Assembly (NCBI GenBank): GCA_900544205.1
Contig: UQUG01000017.1
Coordinates: 1 to 31,521 of the forward strand
Direction: 5' to 3'
Length of the DNA stretch: 31,521 bases
Source: an uncultured Collinsella sp.
Lineage (GTDB): Bacteria; Actinomycetota; Coriobacteriia; Coriobacteriales; Coriobacteriaceae
Positions 31,241-31,521 of the stretch are shown here, in pieces. Made by a program: the position numbers and the translations under genes. The stretch's first letter is position 1. Each line of letters begins with the position of its first letter. The notes beneath the pieces are model-generated. The model had not been told where the DNA came from and ran no database searches. It saw only the letters and a list, made by a program, of their open reading frames with translations.

Positions 31241-31302
31241 TGCAAGTGAGTAGACTTATTTGGATATGCCGAGCACATCGCAACAAATACTCAATAAAAC
31301 CG
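31241..31302. repeat. Truncated left half of the 15849 element
   Basis: GCAAGTGAGTAGACTTATTT followed by TGCCGAGCACATCGC and CAATAAAACCG parallels 15853-15912. The matching right half is absent; similarity stops just before the 3' end of the XRE gene. Confidence 0.6.
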
Positions 31303-31318
31303 ACGCTCCTATAAGTTG

Positions 31319-31521
31319 TCAAGAGGCAGTTTGCGGGAGCGTTCTCTCCAATTCGCACAGGAGCTCGTAATACCTCCTCTCCAGTTTCGTCGACCGCCGT
31401 TTCCCCCGTTCCAAGTGCCCGAGTGTGGCTGCGGACAGGCCGAGCTCCGCGGCGGCTTTCTTCTGAGTCACCCGCATCGCCTTGCGCATCTTCGCGAGCT
31501 CGGGGCCTTCCGGCGCGGCGC
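31319..31521 (-). CDS. XRE-family helix-turn-helix protein, partial
   Basis: The 3' end of a gene that continues past the window; the stop TGA is at 31319-31321. The visible 66 codons include ELAKMRKAMRVTQKKAAAEL followed by GLSAATLGHLERGKRRS, a standard XRE/Cro-type helix-turn-helix, and a short basic tail (ERRYYELLCELERTLPQTAS). The true start is not visible. The protein could be a stand-alone regulator or antitoxin. It abuts a truncated copy of the nested inverted repeat, which suggests a rearrangement boundary. Confidence 0.75.
   Translation of the reverse strand, partial: AAPEGPELAKMRKAMRVTQKKAAAELGLSAATLGHLERGKRRSTKLERRYYELLCELERTLPQTAS

Overview
The window looks like chromosomal DNA of a gut Coriobacteriia bacterium, most likely Collinsella or a close relative (Actinomycetota). 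The grounds are the high GC, codons ending mostly in G or C, galK and galT beside a LacI regulator, and two membrane-bound LuxR-type regulators of a kind common in that class. They also include many hairpin terminators carrying a GGGGACAGG-like loop. Genus is an inference; no rRNA or tRNA gene is visible.

Left part (1-11.4 kb), carbon metabolism and housekeeping. galK-galT (Leloir pathway, minus strand) diverge from a LacI regulator across a region with three copies of GAGTACGTTAAC. A flavodiiron protein (fprA) follows, then an AAA ATPase whose last 28 codons are cut off by an in-frame TAG. After an inverted-repeat element come a DeoR regulator and a divergent class II aldolase, a 0.4 kb repeat-rich gap, and on the minus strand a HAD phosphatase, an AraC regulator and a small ORF.

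Middle (11.6-15.8 kb). A single ORF joins a Nudix (MutT/NudG-like) domain to a Vsr mismatch endonuclease. It starts from TTG and diverges from a BceAB-type ABC transporter.

Right part (15.8-31.2 kb), an agmatine/polyamine module between two nearly identical AAA_14/DUF4143 ATPase genes. The order is ATPase 1, LuxR-1 (minus), putrescine carbamoyltransferase, APC permease, agmatine deiminase, second APC permease, a small minus-strand ORF, LuxR-2, a YtcJ-like amidohydrolase, a MATE transporter and ATPase 2. The expected route is agmatine uptake in exchange for putrescine, deimination to N-carbamoylputrescine, then phosphorolysis to putrescine and carbamoyl phosphate. Carbamate kinase, the ATP-forming step, is not in the window. 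A 14-bp motif, ATAAACCTGCAGGT, lies upstream of the carbamoyltransferase and, inverted, upstream of the amidohydrolase, suggesting shared control. Three intergenic regions (0.3-0.55 kb) before the deiminase, the second permease and the amidohydrolase are rich in hairpins.

The most novel items are the Nudix-Vsr fusion, the ATPase pair with three palindromic operators at an exact 23-bp period, and the regulatory architecture of the agmatine module. The right end holds the 3' part of an XRE regulator that continues beyond the window.
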